Of a stretch of 64,000 nucleotides of DNA, positions 44,734 through 55,706 are shown piece by piece. Below the pieces are notes generated by a model. That model ran no database searches, was not told the DNA's origin, and saw only the letters and a program-made list of their open reading frames with translations. This DNA is from Plasmodium coatneyi (taxonomy: Eukaryota > Apicomplexa > Aconoidasida > Haemosporida > Plasmodiidae), in the NCBI RefSeq assembly GCF_001680005.1, contig NC_033565.1, positions 1,593,501 through 1,657,500 on the forward strand, in the 5' to 3' direction. The translations under genes and the position numbers were made by a program. Positions within the stretch are counted from its first letter, which is position 1; each line of letters begins with the position of its first letter.

Positions 44734-45582
44734 ATGAATTTAGTCGACTACGAACTTTCCAGCGACGAAGAACCAGGCGAGGCACCCCAAAAAAGGGAGA
44801 TCCAGAACGTAGATTCAGCAGAGGGGGAGAACAAATGCACAGATAATAAAAAGAATGAAGAAAAAGGAAGGGACAAAAGGACTAATAAAAATGGAAATGA
44901 CTATCTTGGTGAAAATGCAACAGATAAAAAGTGTTGTAATAAAAAGGCGCATATTCATCTAGCGCAGAAATGGGATGCGGATATAGCGGACGAAGATGAA
45001 ATGCGTAAGGATGACATTGTAGGGGAAAAGCGTAAACCCATCGAAGCGCCTTTATTGAGTAAATTAAAAGGCGCAGAAAATATATCACATTATGATGGTG
45101 ACGATGACTGCGGTGATGGCCTCCGTACCGAAGTAAGACCCGGTGATCATCACACGAAGGAAGAAAACAAACAGAGGAACGTACCACTAGTGAGTGAGCA
45201 GACAGACAACCAAATTGCCAAGGGAACAAACCTCCTAGAAAGTAACAACCTTATAAATATCAGTGTAAACGAAAACAATTTTGATGACTTATTTTTCCTG
45301 CCCCCAAATGAATACTCAGATTGTCTGAACCAAAAAATAGAGGAACTGTCAAAACTGTATAAAATAAATTTAACAATTAATAAAAATATAATAAACTCAA
45401 ATGAATATAAAAATCCGTGCATTTTGGAAAAAATTATGCAGATTTTTCAAATTGATGTGTATTCATCTAACTATCCTTTGAATATTTACAACCCTCATGA
45501 TTTTTTATCTATTGATTTGTTTAACGAGAAAGGAGAGGAAATGGATCAGAAGAAATCCAAAACGAAGTGGTCTAACCATTGA
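44734..45582 (+). CDS. HCNGP / SAP30-binding protein (SAP30BP) family nuclear protein
   Basis: Single exon, 282 aa from ATG at 44734. The N-terminus MNLVDYELSSDEE is acidic, as in this family. Residues 187-257 hold the family signature: FFLPPNEYSDCLNQKIEEL, then a helix, EYKNPCILEKIM (the FRNPSIYEKL equivalent) and YSSNYPLNIYNPHDF (the GTNYP...FDPHGW equivalent). The middle is Lys/Asp/Glu-rich low complexity. Human SAP30BP is a nuclear protein linked to transcription repression and to splicing of short introns; the role in parasites is unknown. The family match is by eye on several blocks, so fairly secure; function is borrowed from animals. Confidence 0.82.
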   Translation: MNLVDYELSSDEEPGEAPQKREIQNVDSAEGENKCTDNKKNEEKGRDKRTNKNGNDYLGENATDKKCCNKKAHIHLAQKWDADIADEDEMRKDDIVGEKRKPIEAPLLSKLKGAENISHYDGDDDCGDGLRTEVRPGDHHTKEENKQRNVPLVSEQTDNQIAKGTNLLESNNLINISVNENNFDDLFFLPPNEYSDCLNQKIEELSKLYKINLTINKNIINSNEYKNPCILEKIMQIFQIDVYSSNYPLNIYNPHDFLSIDLFNEKGEEMDQKKSKTKWSNH

Positions 45583-46346
45583 TGGGTACTTCACATTTGA
45601 TAAGTTTCACAAGGTTCTTTTGCATCATGGAGTAACCCCGCTTATAATAAGCCAAAGAACGGGAGCAACGAAGCAGACAGGATAGGTGGGATTGTAGGAC
45701 ATTCTGGTTAGCTGCTAATATGGAACAATGCCCCTGCCTATGGGGGAGGTGAAGTAGGCATCCACGTTGTTCATCCAAGCATACACATTTGGGTCGCTCC
45801 ATTTTATGCCAAAAGGAATGAGCACGCATAGTACTTAAGGTTTAATTAGAGTTAAAAAGTGCACATTATTATCATGAGGGGGGGTAATAAAGACTCCTCA
45901 TACGTTATTCAAAAATGAAAAAAGAGGAAGTTACACATGGGCTAAATGCAATTGGGTCAGCACAAATGCAGTGAGGTGGGGAAAGGGAAGACAGGAGCAC
46001 CCGTGCAACGTACGCAAAAAAAAAAAAAAAAAAAAAATTTTTTAAATGCCAAAAAAATGGCAGTGTTATCATTAATGGTAGTAATATTTCAAAAACAAAA
46101 TATCTAAGATAAGATTAAAAACCAAAACAAATTTTACATCGATGGAACAAATGACCGACTGCACCATTCTGCCACAGCGTGTGGCTGACCACAACTTGGC
46201 CAATTTTGCGACCACACAACGGAATGGTGTACCAGTTTTAAAAAAGGGATCACATAAAACGGGGGAAATATGTCCACGGTGGAGGTAGGCCTGTCCACCC
46301 CCTTTTTTCTCTCTCACTTGGACGGACAAAGAATATGAGCTACCCG
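45583..46346. other. intergenic between convergent HCNGP-like and VPS11 genes
   Basis: Shared 3' flanks. A tract at 46018-46037. No gene is supported. Confidence 0.5.
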
Positions 46347-49300
46347 TCACCTACTCGGAGTAACGCCATAAGATAGATAATTCGAAATGAAGGAGAACTT
46401 ATCAGGAGAGCCTTGCAAATATTTAAAAAATTCATCAAAATTGTTGATAGCATTTTTGGCCTTTTCCTTGAGTAACTTCTTTTCATTATCCTTATTTTGA
46501 CAAAGGATGCAATGTTCCTCCCCATTTAGACAATAAAAATGATAGGAATGTTTGCACAAGAAATGGATAATTGGGACGGATAACATTTCCTTGCATATGG
46601 CGCAATACGTATTATCAATAATGTGAAAGTTGTACTTTTGTGTGGCTTTTTTTTTTTTTTTAATTTTATATAATTCCCTTTTATCTCTCACTATTTCAAC
46701 ATATTTTTTATTTATATTTCTATTCATTTGGTTTATATAGGAAATCACCATTTTTTTGACGGATCCATAATTTTTGTTGTACTTTCCCAGAATGCTTATT
46801 AGGTGCAATAACGATATGGATGATTTTTTATTTAATGTTTTTGCAAACCTCGTGAGGTACTTGTCTTCATTTAGTAATGACAGGTAGTAGAAAATGTAAC
46901 TGTGGCACATGGAGCCTTTTTCCTTCATGAGGTGTACACACGTGTTAAATAACTTTTTCGCAAAATTCTGATTTGTAATTTGTATTGAGTTGTAACTTTG
47001 TAGTGGGGGGTGTGGTGTCTGTTTTGCGTAATGCAGTCTGAATTTTTTCATCATTTTTAGGGTCGTAAAAAGGAAGTACATATCATGCTTGTTCATTTTA
47101 TTGGAGACGTAAAGAAGCCCCTTGTTGTAATTATAAATGGACAACAGAATGGCAGATAAGAAGGTTATATTTTTGTCTTCATTTTTGATGAGTTTATCTA
47201 TGTTGTAGGTGAGGACGTGGTTCTCTTTTTCTTTTGTCTTGTATTTCTGAAGCAGAATCTGCATGACGGTGACGAACAGGATGTAGTCATATTCCCCATT
47301 GAAAATGTCGAACTCTATCTTTCTGTTACTTATGATGTTGGCTGTCGTGGTAGTTTCGTCGTACAGTGTTGTTTCGTGGGCTTGTGTTGGGAGGATGTTA
47401 CCCTGCTTTATGGAATGGTTTTGCCAATTCGTTTGGCAATCCCTACCTGTATCATTTTCCTCCTCCATGACGCCTCTCTTTCCTCCGGCCTTTGCATTTT
47501 TCTTATCGAGAAATTTAAGGATAAAGAGAAAGAGAAAATCTATGTTGTCAAGGAACAGGGGAATGAATATGGTCAAATTTAAATTGTACTTTTTAATGAT
47601 TTTTCTTAACAAAAAAATGGTGCGTTGGGGGAAGTATTTGATAAACTTGTATCCATATCGGAAGAGTAAAATGCATATATTTTCTACGTCCAGCTTGAAT
47701 ATATATTTGAGGCTCTTTTCGTAATTTTCAAATTTGTCAATCAGGATGGAGATGTACGTCAAGTGGTCTTTATTTTTTTTTGAAAATTTTAAGACGATAT
47801 TGTAGTAGCCAACGTTGCATAAAAACTTGTATGTTTTTTGCAAATTTATTTTATTTTTATTTTTCCTTATGAAGGATATGATTTTCTTCTTTTTGCATTC
47901 TTTCTTGTAGCAAGTGAGAAGCATGATGGTGTGTTCATCATTGAAGAGATGAACTTGGTGTAAATTTTCCAAATATCTGGATAAATATTCATATAACTCT
48001 AGGTTTAAATATTTGTGAATAACGATGGCCGTTTCTAGCGACCCTATGGTGTTGATGTAATGATGCATGGCTAGCTCGTACTGCTCCTTTTCGAATAAAA
48101 AATCTGCATATATTTGGTGCACATGGGAAAAGTTAATAGTGTGATAATTTTTGTTCAATTCGGCAAACCTTAACAACCAGAGGAACAACTTTTTCTTCCT
48201 AAACATGTGTACAATTTCGTTCATGTTCTTTTCTTTTATGACAATTTTTATTTGATTTCTGCAATTTTTAAAGAGTTTGTTTAATTTAAATAGATTTTTT
48301 GATACGTACTGTTTATCTTCTGCGCTGTTATTTGAATCTCTTCTGCCCTCATCTTTTCGATCCAAAAAAATGTCATACTTTAAATCACCTTTCATGAGGT
48401 TGCTACTTGCACTATTATTGTTAATACTGTCATTGTACATTTTTAGAATATCGAAGCTTTTCGATTTGCTGCTTTCTGTTTCTTTGAAGATGTTACTTAT
48501 ACTATCACTTTTGCTGTTCTTCCCATGGTTTACTTCTCCAGATGCGTTCCACTTCATTTTCAATTGTTCGTAAAAATAAAATTTATCCACCTTTACCTCT
48601 GGCTGGTTTATATATTCGTCCACAATTAGGAAGAGTAAGTTGTTAAAATATACAACGTTTGTTATGAGGCAGTTGAACGTACCTCTGAAGACCTGCAGCT
48701 TCATTTCTTCATGTATCACATATATGTTCACATAAAACTTACTTCTAACTTCCGTCAGTAGGATTAAATAAAATTTTACTGCGAACAAATTTATTACAAT
48801 ATTTTCTAGCAAAATATATTCCAGACTTCTATTGCTGAGGTCTAGGACAAAGAGAATTTTTAATACATTGTGGCAGATGTATAGGACGTTTATTTCTTCG
48901 TTGTATGTGCACAACACCGGCTCGTGAAAGGGGGGTGGTCCCTTAGCATTATTGCTGCTACTGGTGTGATCACTTTTGGGGTCTTCTTCCCCATTGTCGC
49001 TGTTGCTTGTGCCTCCATTGGAGCTTCCTCCTCCACTCGTTTTCGAGGAGTAATTTTTCTCCAACGGGATGCATTCGATGAATGTATAACTTATGGACGA
49101 ATCTTTTATGATCAGTCTGTACACATTTATTGAATTCTTTTTCATCACTATTAATATGTCCTCCTTACATAGGAACATATTTTCGTAAAAGTCTTCCTCC
49201 TCCTCCACCGCTTGGGTTAATTCACTTTTCGTGATGGAGTAATCATTATTTATGTGATAAAATGAGATTTTTTTATTTTCTAGGGTAGTTATATAACTGA

Positions 49301-50245
49301 GGCACTTGGAAATTAGCGTCTTCTTTATATTCTCGATGTTCTTACTTAGTTGTAATTTTTTCAGCAGGGTGAAGTTGTACGCCCTGATGTTGTAGATGCT
49401 GCATACTAGGGCATTCTTGCTTTTGCTAAAAAGGGGGGCGGGTGAAAGGTAAAGGATAATATGGACACACACGGGAGGGGGATGTATGCACGATCGCTCC
49501 ACCAACCACGTGCTGGCAAAAGGGGCATAAATAGAATGGCAGTGGTGCGGGTACAAAAAAGAGGAATCACATAGCGATGCTATAATGTATCTCCATTTTC
49601 AGCTGCGTATGTTCCTCCTAATGTGGATGGACGGCACTCCCTCTCATTCGACAACATTTCAGCGCTCCAGCATTTTCGTGACAGTCACGTGTATGGGAAG
49701 GGGCAAGCACATTCATGCGATAGCCGTGCAGTAGGCCAACTCGAGGACTTACCCAAGGACTATGAGGTTATTCGTTTTGTCACAAAAACAAAAATCGACC
49801 ACCAAAAGATCTGAATTAATTGTGGTAACGTTTAGATTAACGGGGTCTATAAAAAGCAGCTTGTCTACAAACACGTTGATAAATTTTTTGGAGGTCGAAA
49901 AGTATATTCCTTCATGGCTATTCAGAAAGTTTTGTACTTCACCTGCGGGGGTGAGGAGGCACACGCATACAGCACATAAGGAATGGTGGTAAAAAAAAAA
50001 AGTGCATAAGTGTGTATGCACTATGGGGTTAAACATATGCAGGCATGTGTATACCCTACGCATCCATGCAGTAGGAAGCTTTACAAAGGTGCACTTGTAT
50101 AGCAACAGGTACACTCGCATGGAAGCATATAATTTGTTCATGATGATAAATGCGATGGGATTGCTTTGTCTCCGCTCCCCTTTGCTTTACCTGTATCTTT
50201 CGTTTGGTCTCTGTCAAAAAGTTGCAGCTTTCTAAAATTGAACAT
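46347..50245 (-). CDS. VPS11: vacuolar protein sorting-associated protein 11 (VPS11), HOPS/CORVET core
   Basis: Three exons on the minus strand, 50245-50191, 49942-49753 and 49425-46347, with donors GTAAAG and GTAAGT and all joins in phase, giving 1107 aa. The usual VPS11 opening is present only after splicing: exon 1 begins MFNFRKLQLFD. A beta-propeller-like N-terminal half is followed by alpha-solenoid repeats, and a RING-H2 finger lies at 1023-1057 (Cys1023/1026, Cys1039, His1041, His1044, Cys1047, Cys1054/1057). VPS11 is a core subunit of the HOPS and CORVET tethering complexes for endolysosomal fusion; in apicomplexans it is also needed for rhoptry, microneme and dense-granule biogenesis. 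The frame upstream of exon 3 in intron 2 is an artefact. It is head-to-head with the TRAPPC13-like gene. Confidence 0.88.
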
Positions 50246-51088
50246 CTTGTTCGTATTTACATGAATATAATGTATATTTCTTATCGGTAAATTTTTTTTT
50301 CATTTTTTTTTAATCTTACAAAATAAGTACAGAACAAAAAAATTCTATCTCATTTGGGGAGCAAATGTATATGACCCTTCCTTGCAGCAACTCTGTTCTA
50401 TTTTACTTTTGCGCTGTGTTCCCTTTTTCCTTTTTTCTCAATATGCCAGGAAATTCTATGAAGAGAGTTTTTCGCTTTAATCTGAGGCCTGGCGCATATA
50501 TTCCTGGGCTTGTACAGTTAAAAGTCCTATATTCACAAAACTGTCATTTTTTTTTCAGCCATATTTTTTTTACGCCAAACGTGTTATTTGGGGTGATAAA
50601 TGTGGGGAGAAAATTTCTACTCCAAAGCGTTGAAGTAGAAATTTGCGGCGGAGGGGAAAAATAAAAATTGCTATGCTGAAAAAAAAAAAAAATAATAATA
50701 AAATAAAATATACATATTGGGAGGACTTTCAGTGCCTATTTGGGACGTTCTGTTAGATGGTTCTTTTTGCACTTGCAAAATGGGAGGCACGTGTTGGCGC
50801 AAGTAAAGACCACTACGCGTAAGCTAAAATGGCGGAAAAAGGCAAGAGGTAAACACAAAAAGGGAAAAGGAAGCCCAAATGATAAGAACAATAAAAAGAG
50901 GAAAGAACGGATGCTAAGGGAGAAAATTCCAACGAATTTAACCCTGTGAAGTGAAATGCGAGGGTCATAAGTGGGAATATGTACGCACATGCCCATCCTT
51001 GTATGGGAAGAAAGATACGCATGTCCGCTACATACGCATGTGCTTATGCTAGGCAACGGCTAACCGCTAACCGTCTGGAGGAAAGAAA
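50246..51088. other. divergent intergenic region between VPS11 and TRAPPC13-like genes
   Basis: About 840 bases that should hold two promoters. A run at 50681-50694. Short frames here (50365-50664, 50740-50949) are low-complexity and not called. Confidence 0.5.
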
Positions 51089-52491
51089 ATGAATGACTCG
51101 AAGGAAGGTGTGAAAATAGAATTGCTGCGCCTGACCCCCCCAGCCCTGAACCTAAACATTTGGAACTTTTTCAACATTAAGGAAGTAGGAAATATTGATT
51201 TTGAAAAAAGTACAACTAAAGAGGACCTGAGTTTGTCAAATGAGTTCAGCCTAAGTCTGCCGATCAATTCTCCGAAGATATACATTGGGCAGAATTTGAA
51301 GACCCAAATTAATATTTCGAATAATTTGAAAAATGAGATACAAATATGCACAATCGGTGTAGATGTTATGACAAGGCAGACCACGTTTAATATTTATAGA
51401 AGTGCGGAACATGTCACGGTACAGTCGAATTCTTTTTTTAACTTTTTAACAACTTTTCTAGTGACCTTCGAAGACACGTTCACGTAAGAATGAAGATAAC
51501 GGAGGGTTGATAAGGGCGCATGGTTTGGTGGTGCCTGTTAGCATTTTTGTGTGCTATTAGTGGCACGTCTATTATGCGAGTGCACATGTGTTACCATGCA
51601 CACTGTAACATTTTGCTGTGTATGAAGTGATTTTTTCCATTTGTTCCTTTTTTTTACCCTATAAATCATTGATGTGGTTGTCTTTTGGCAAACACGATTA
51701 TCCTCAATTTTAATTCTTTTTTTTTTTGCGTGCCCCACAGAGTTCACTGCGCGGTGGAATACTTGCAAGGAAGTGAAAAGAAAAAGTTGAGGAAGGACTT
51801 CAACTTTATAAGTAAAAATCCGTTCCACCTGAAGACATTGATACTGCAGAAGGAAGACAAAATATACATAGAGGCGGTGGTGAGAAATGTCGAAGAGGAT
51901 AACATAATGCTAAACGATGTTACATTTAAGGACATAAAATGCGAACTGATAAAAAATGAAGACGCGCTTAAAACGCATGATGGGTTGTACTATTTGAAGC
52001 AGAATGATGAGTATTCCATGATTTTTTGTGTAAAGGATGAGGAAAGCAAATTACACATTTTAAAAACCCCATGTCATGAGAATGTAACTAATATAGAGAT
52101 GCTTTTCTTCACAAGTAACGGCGGTAAAGGCATAAACAATTCGCACTTTTTAAAAAAAAACATAATTACAGATAATGTGCGGATATACCTGCAGCAAAAT
52201 GAGCATCCTTTTTACGTAATAAATAAATTGTACAAATTCGAAATTGTGTTTGAAAATAATACAGATGAAAGTATCCCTCTGGAAATATTTATTCACAATA
52301 GTTTTGATATTCATGTGGTGAACAATTTTGTGAAGGCCCACATAATTGAGGAGAGAAAAAAAGTTTCCCATTTTTTTTATGTTTTGTTTGTTAATCCTGG
52401 AGTTCATTTTTTTAATAAAATTACTATATGTAATAAGAGGACTAAAAAAAGAATAGATTACGTGAGGCTGTTCAGGCTGTTCGTGAAGTAG
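51089..52491 (+). CDS. TRAPP complex subunit 13-like protein (DUF974 family)
   Basis: Two exons, 51089-51483 and 51741-52491 (donor GTAAGA, acceptor CCCACAG), joined in phase for 381 aa. The N-terminus has the family opening (IELLRLTPPAL) and, about 50 residues on, the IYIGQNLKTQINISN block that corresponds to the YLGE..S.YI...N block of TRAPPC13. Two Ig-like beta-sandwich regions follow, with CAVEYLQG and IYIEAVVRNVEEDNIML (the VFLEAQIQN equivalent). TRAPPC13 belongs to the TRAPP III type tether for ER-Golgi and autophagy traffic. The match is by eye across several blocks. Confidence 0.78.
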
Positions 52492-52865
52492 CGCGCACGT
52501 AAGCATGAACGAGTGCAACGTGTACTTTATGCGTGTCTACATGTGTGCACATATATATGCTCGTGTGAACAACTGGTTCTACACGAGCGTACACGTATAA
52601 GCATATGCACCTACCCGCCGGTGGGGAAGTAGGAATTGCATATATTTATGTGCGTATACATACGACTTGCAAACGAATAGCGTAAAAAAAAGAAAAAGGA
52701 AAAAACTGGTGGACAATGCGATATACGAAAAAACGGGAATGCGCTTTCCATATTCGGACAAATAATTTTTAAAATTATAGCAAAAAAAAAGAAAACACAG
52801 TTTGTCTACTTTATAAATGCTGTGCAATTAACAAAAAAGGGTTGTGCCAAAAATAGGAAAAACGC
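52492..52865. other. intergenic between convergent genes
   Basis: Short AT-rich 3' flank region between the TRAPPC13-like and CAF-1-like genes. Nothing further seen. Confidence 0.5.
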
Positions 52866-55706
52866 TCACTTCCTTGTATTTTGTTCTAGAACAAAATTAG
52901 CCGCATTACCCACGACCAAATTGATTCTTCGAACTTTCGTTTCTTCTTTGTTTACTGACAAGTTGCTTTCTTCGCATTCATCTTCGCTGGACGTATAATC
53001 ATTTAACTGGTCTTTGTTAAAAAAGTCTACTTCGTCGTAGAAGGTACTTTCAAAGTAATGCTCGTCGAATGTTAAGTCGTTACATTTTTTCTCAAAGTAG
53101 TAATTATTGTACGATTTCACCTTGCCCAATTCGTTATGATCAAAGTAGTAGAAGCTGACATATCCGTCTGAGCTCGAGCATGCACATATGTTCCCCAGGT
53201 TATTCCATGATATATCTGTGATTGGGCAGAGGTGTATATTTTTGACTATGCTAATTGGAGTGTCCAGAATTTCGCTGTCGTAAAAGTAGACGCTTCCGTC
53301 GAAGGTTCCCAAGGAGTAAATGAATCTTTCTTCCTTTTTCTCCTTCGTTTCGCAAACCTCCAGCTCGTTTTTTTCGTCGCTGCACTTATCGGCGGCGTCC
53401 TGCTTTTGCTCGGGGCTCGCCCCCCCTTCGTTACAGTCATTTTGACCTGTTTGATCGTTTTGATCATTTTCACCGTCTTCTTCGTTATCCCCCTCATCGT
53501 CTTCCTTGTCTTCGTTATCTTCATTTTCATCAGCAGCCTCTTCCTCCTCCGTGTCCTCTTCTGGGTCTTCCGCTTCGGCCGCCAAATCTTCGCACTCCTC
53601 CTTCTCCTGCTCCTCTTCATTCTTGTCAAGGTTATGCGACAATGAGTAGTCCCCTGTGGAGTCTATAAAGTCCTCTTTCTCGTCATCATACTGGACGTCG
53701 CTATCTGAGATGGTGCTACTAACATCTTCGCTTACGTCATCTTGCACTTGGGTGTCGTTAAACAGTAAAGTTTTCTCATAATTCAGTTTTATCAAATGTT
53801 CATAATTTTTTAATTCGTTAATAAATCCCGATTCGTCGAACATTTTTCTTTTTTTATTCGCACTGTCCGATCCATCTGGATCATTTGACTGTGAGCTCAT
53901 CAAATGCTTGTAGCATCGTTTGAGAATATTCTGGTGTGTTCTTAAATTATAGGTGTTATAATTAAATTTGGCTACTAGAAAATGGCTAGTTTGGGAAAAA
54001 ACAGTAAAAAATGGGATATTGTACCTAATGAACAAATTCTTATGATATATGTAGAAGCAGCTGAACGCTTTTATCTGGTTGACGGTTTTTACATTTTCAT
54101 CTGGTTTTGTATTTCTGTCATGAAGCTTTTCAATTTGTTCAAATTGAATGCCACTTGGTGCGATTAGAAATTCTCCATTGGGGGAAAAATCAATGCGTCT
54201 GAAAAAGGAAGGCAGCATTTCTTCGCTTGCGAATAAGCATCTTCTTAATTTTTTTTCTTCCTCTTCCTCTGCGCTGCCAACTTCTTCCTCATCTTCTGGT
54301 TCATTCTCCCTCAATTCTTTTTCTTCTTTTCTCGAACACATTTTTTTTTTTTCTTCATCATAGTAATCTTCTTCATGGTCCTCATTTTCCGCGGATGTCT
54401 CCTGCGTTTCGATCGATCCCTTCTGCCAGATTTTTTCCTTCTCCGTTTGTCCTTCACCTGCATCGCCTTTCCTTTCCTTCGCGAGTTCCTCGGTCAAATC
54501 ATCTGGTGTGCTCTGCATTTCTTTCTTCTCGTCCTTCTTAGTTGCAGAGTGGTCATTCTTGTCTGCACCCTTCTCGTTAAACTCATATTCATTATATGTT
54601 ATGTAAGCGGTGGATCGTTTTTCCAGCTGGTCTGCTTTTATATTTTTTATGGAATTTTCCAATTTCCACGACTTCCCATCGTTTTTTTTTTTCCATATTT
54701 TGAGCGTCTGGTCAGCACTGAGAGAAGCCAAAAATTCGTTGTTCACGTCTAGTGATATTCCTTGGATAATTCCAGCATGTCCTTCTAAAACCTTTACTTT
54801 GCAATTCGAGTTTTTAACAAATTCGATTATGTTAATGTTATTATCCTCATTTCCTATGTATAACGTGTCGTTATTCGACCAAGTGATACTGTTGATAACA
54901 CCACTGCACCTGAATGACCCCACTATATTCCACCATTCTTTGTAATCTAGAAAGCTTATGTCATACCCTAGGGGAATATTTTTTGGTTTTTTGCTCTTTT
55001 CCCAAATGTACAAAAATTTATCTTCCCCTCCGCTGGCTAAGTACCTACCATTTTTGTTAAAACGGACACAATTTATTTCTCCGTTATGACCTATAAACCT
55101 GCTTAAACATTTGACTATCAAGTCGTCTTTTATGTATATTCTCCATAAGTGCACAAATTCATCTGCGCCACAGGTAGCGATGTTAAACTTGATCGATTTT
55201 TTTTTTCCTTTTTTTGTTTTTTTTTCCTCTCCGTCTTGGCTGTCACTGTCTACATGTTCTTCTTCTCCTTTTAGTGTAGCAGGGGTGGATTTTTCTTGGG
55301 AGGAACTGTTCCAGTTGCAGGATCTGGTATCACAGCAATTATTCTTCTTGATTTCGCTGTTTTGTTCGTTATCATCTGCGCCGTTTTCATCACTACGGAG
55401 GTTCACCGGATGGTTAGCGCTGCTTACCTCCCCGATTATGACTTCCCCGTTTTTTTGCATGCCATTTGGATGGACGGAAGACAAGGGGGAGTTATTCCCC
55501 CCCTGCACTTCACTTTGCACTAAAAAATGTGTGTCACACTTATTCTCTTTATCTTTTATATATTTTTTAAATAACTCATATTTCCTGTTTAGCTTTTTGA
55601 CGCTGTAATAGTTGGGGTGTGGTTGTATGTCCACAGAATAAATTCGGTCGCTCCGTTTGTTATCTTTGCTATGCCACAATATTTGGGGTAAATACACGTG
55701 TGGCAT
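52866..55706 (-). CDS. chromatin assembly factor 1 p60-like WD40 protein (CHAF1B/CAC2)
   Basis: Single exon, 946 aa. WD40 repeats are split by low-complexity inserts. N-terminal repeats lie at about 1-35 and 170-350 (ATCGADEFVHLW, YLASGGEDKFLYIW, FLASLSADQTLKIW). A CAF-1 specific block MLPSFFRRIDFSPNGEFLIAPSG lies at 497-519, where CHAF1B has SFFRRL.F.PDG..L..PAG. C-terminal repeats are at 795-860 (IYSLGTFDGSVYFYD, ITDISWNNLGNICACSSSDGYV). Very acidic inserts occupy 440-490 and 695-760. CAF-1 deposits H3-H4 behind replication forks; p60 is its WD40 subunit. HIRA is the main alternative, but the SFFRR block favours p60. About twice the length of animal p60 because of the inserts. Confidence 0.84.
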   Translation of the reverse strand: MPHVYLPQILWHSKDNKRSDRIYSVDIQPHPNYYSVKKLNRKYELFKKYIKDKENKCDTHFLVQSEVQGGNNSPLSSVHPNGMQKNGEVIIGEVSSANHPVNLRSDENGADDNEQNSEIKKNNCCDTRSCNWNSSSQEKSTPATLKGEEEHVDSDSQDGEEKKTKKGKKKSIKFNIATCGADEFVHLWRIYIKDDLIVKCLSRFIGHNGEINCVRFNKNGRYLASGGEDKFLYIWEKSKKPKNIPLGYDISFLDYKEWWNIVGSFRCSGVINSITWSNNDTLYIGNEDNNINIIEFVKNSNCKVKVLEGHAGIIQGISLDVNNEFLASLSADQTLKIWKKKNDGKSWKLENSIKNIKADQLEKRSTAYITYNEYEFNEKGADKNDHSATKKDEKKEMQSTPDDLTEELAKERKGDAGEGQTEKEKIWQKGSIETQETSAENEDHEEDYYDEEKKKMCSRKEEKELRENEPEDEEEVGSAEEEEEKKLRRCLFASEEMLPSFFRRIDFSPNGEFLIAPSGIQFEQIEKLHDRNTKPDENVKTVNQIKAFSCFYIYHKNLFIRYNIPFFTVFSQTSHFLVAKFNYNTYNLRTHQNILKRCYKHLMSSQSNDPDGSDSANKKRKMFDESGFINELKNYEHLIKLNYEKTLLFNDTQVQDDVSEDVSSTISDSDVQYDDEKEDFIDSTGDYSLSHNLDKNEEEQEKEECEDLAAEAEDPEEDTEEEEAADENEDNEDKEDDEGDNEEDGENDQNDQTGQNDCNEGGASPEQKQDAADKCSDEKNELEVCETKEKKEERFIYSLGTFDGSVYFYDSEILDTPISIVKNIHLCPITDISWNNLGNICACSSSDGYVSFYYFDHNELGKVKSYNNYYFEKKCNDLTFDEHYFESTFYDEVDFFNKDQLNDYTSSEDECEESNLSVNKEETKVRRINLVVGNAANFVLEQNTRK

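Noticed and set aside
49426..49556. N-terminal extension of VPS11 read through intron 2
   Set aside because: A clean acceptor and an in-phase join to two upstream exons give the expected VPS11 start; the read-through is intron.
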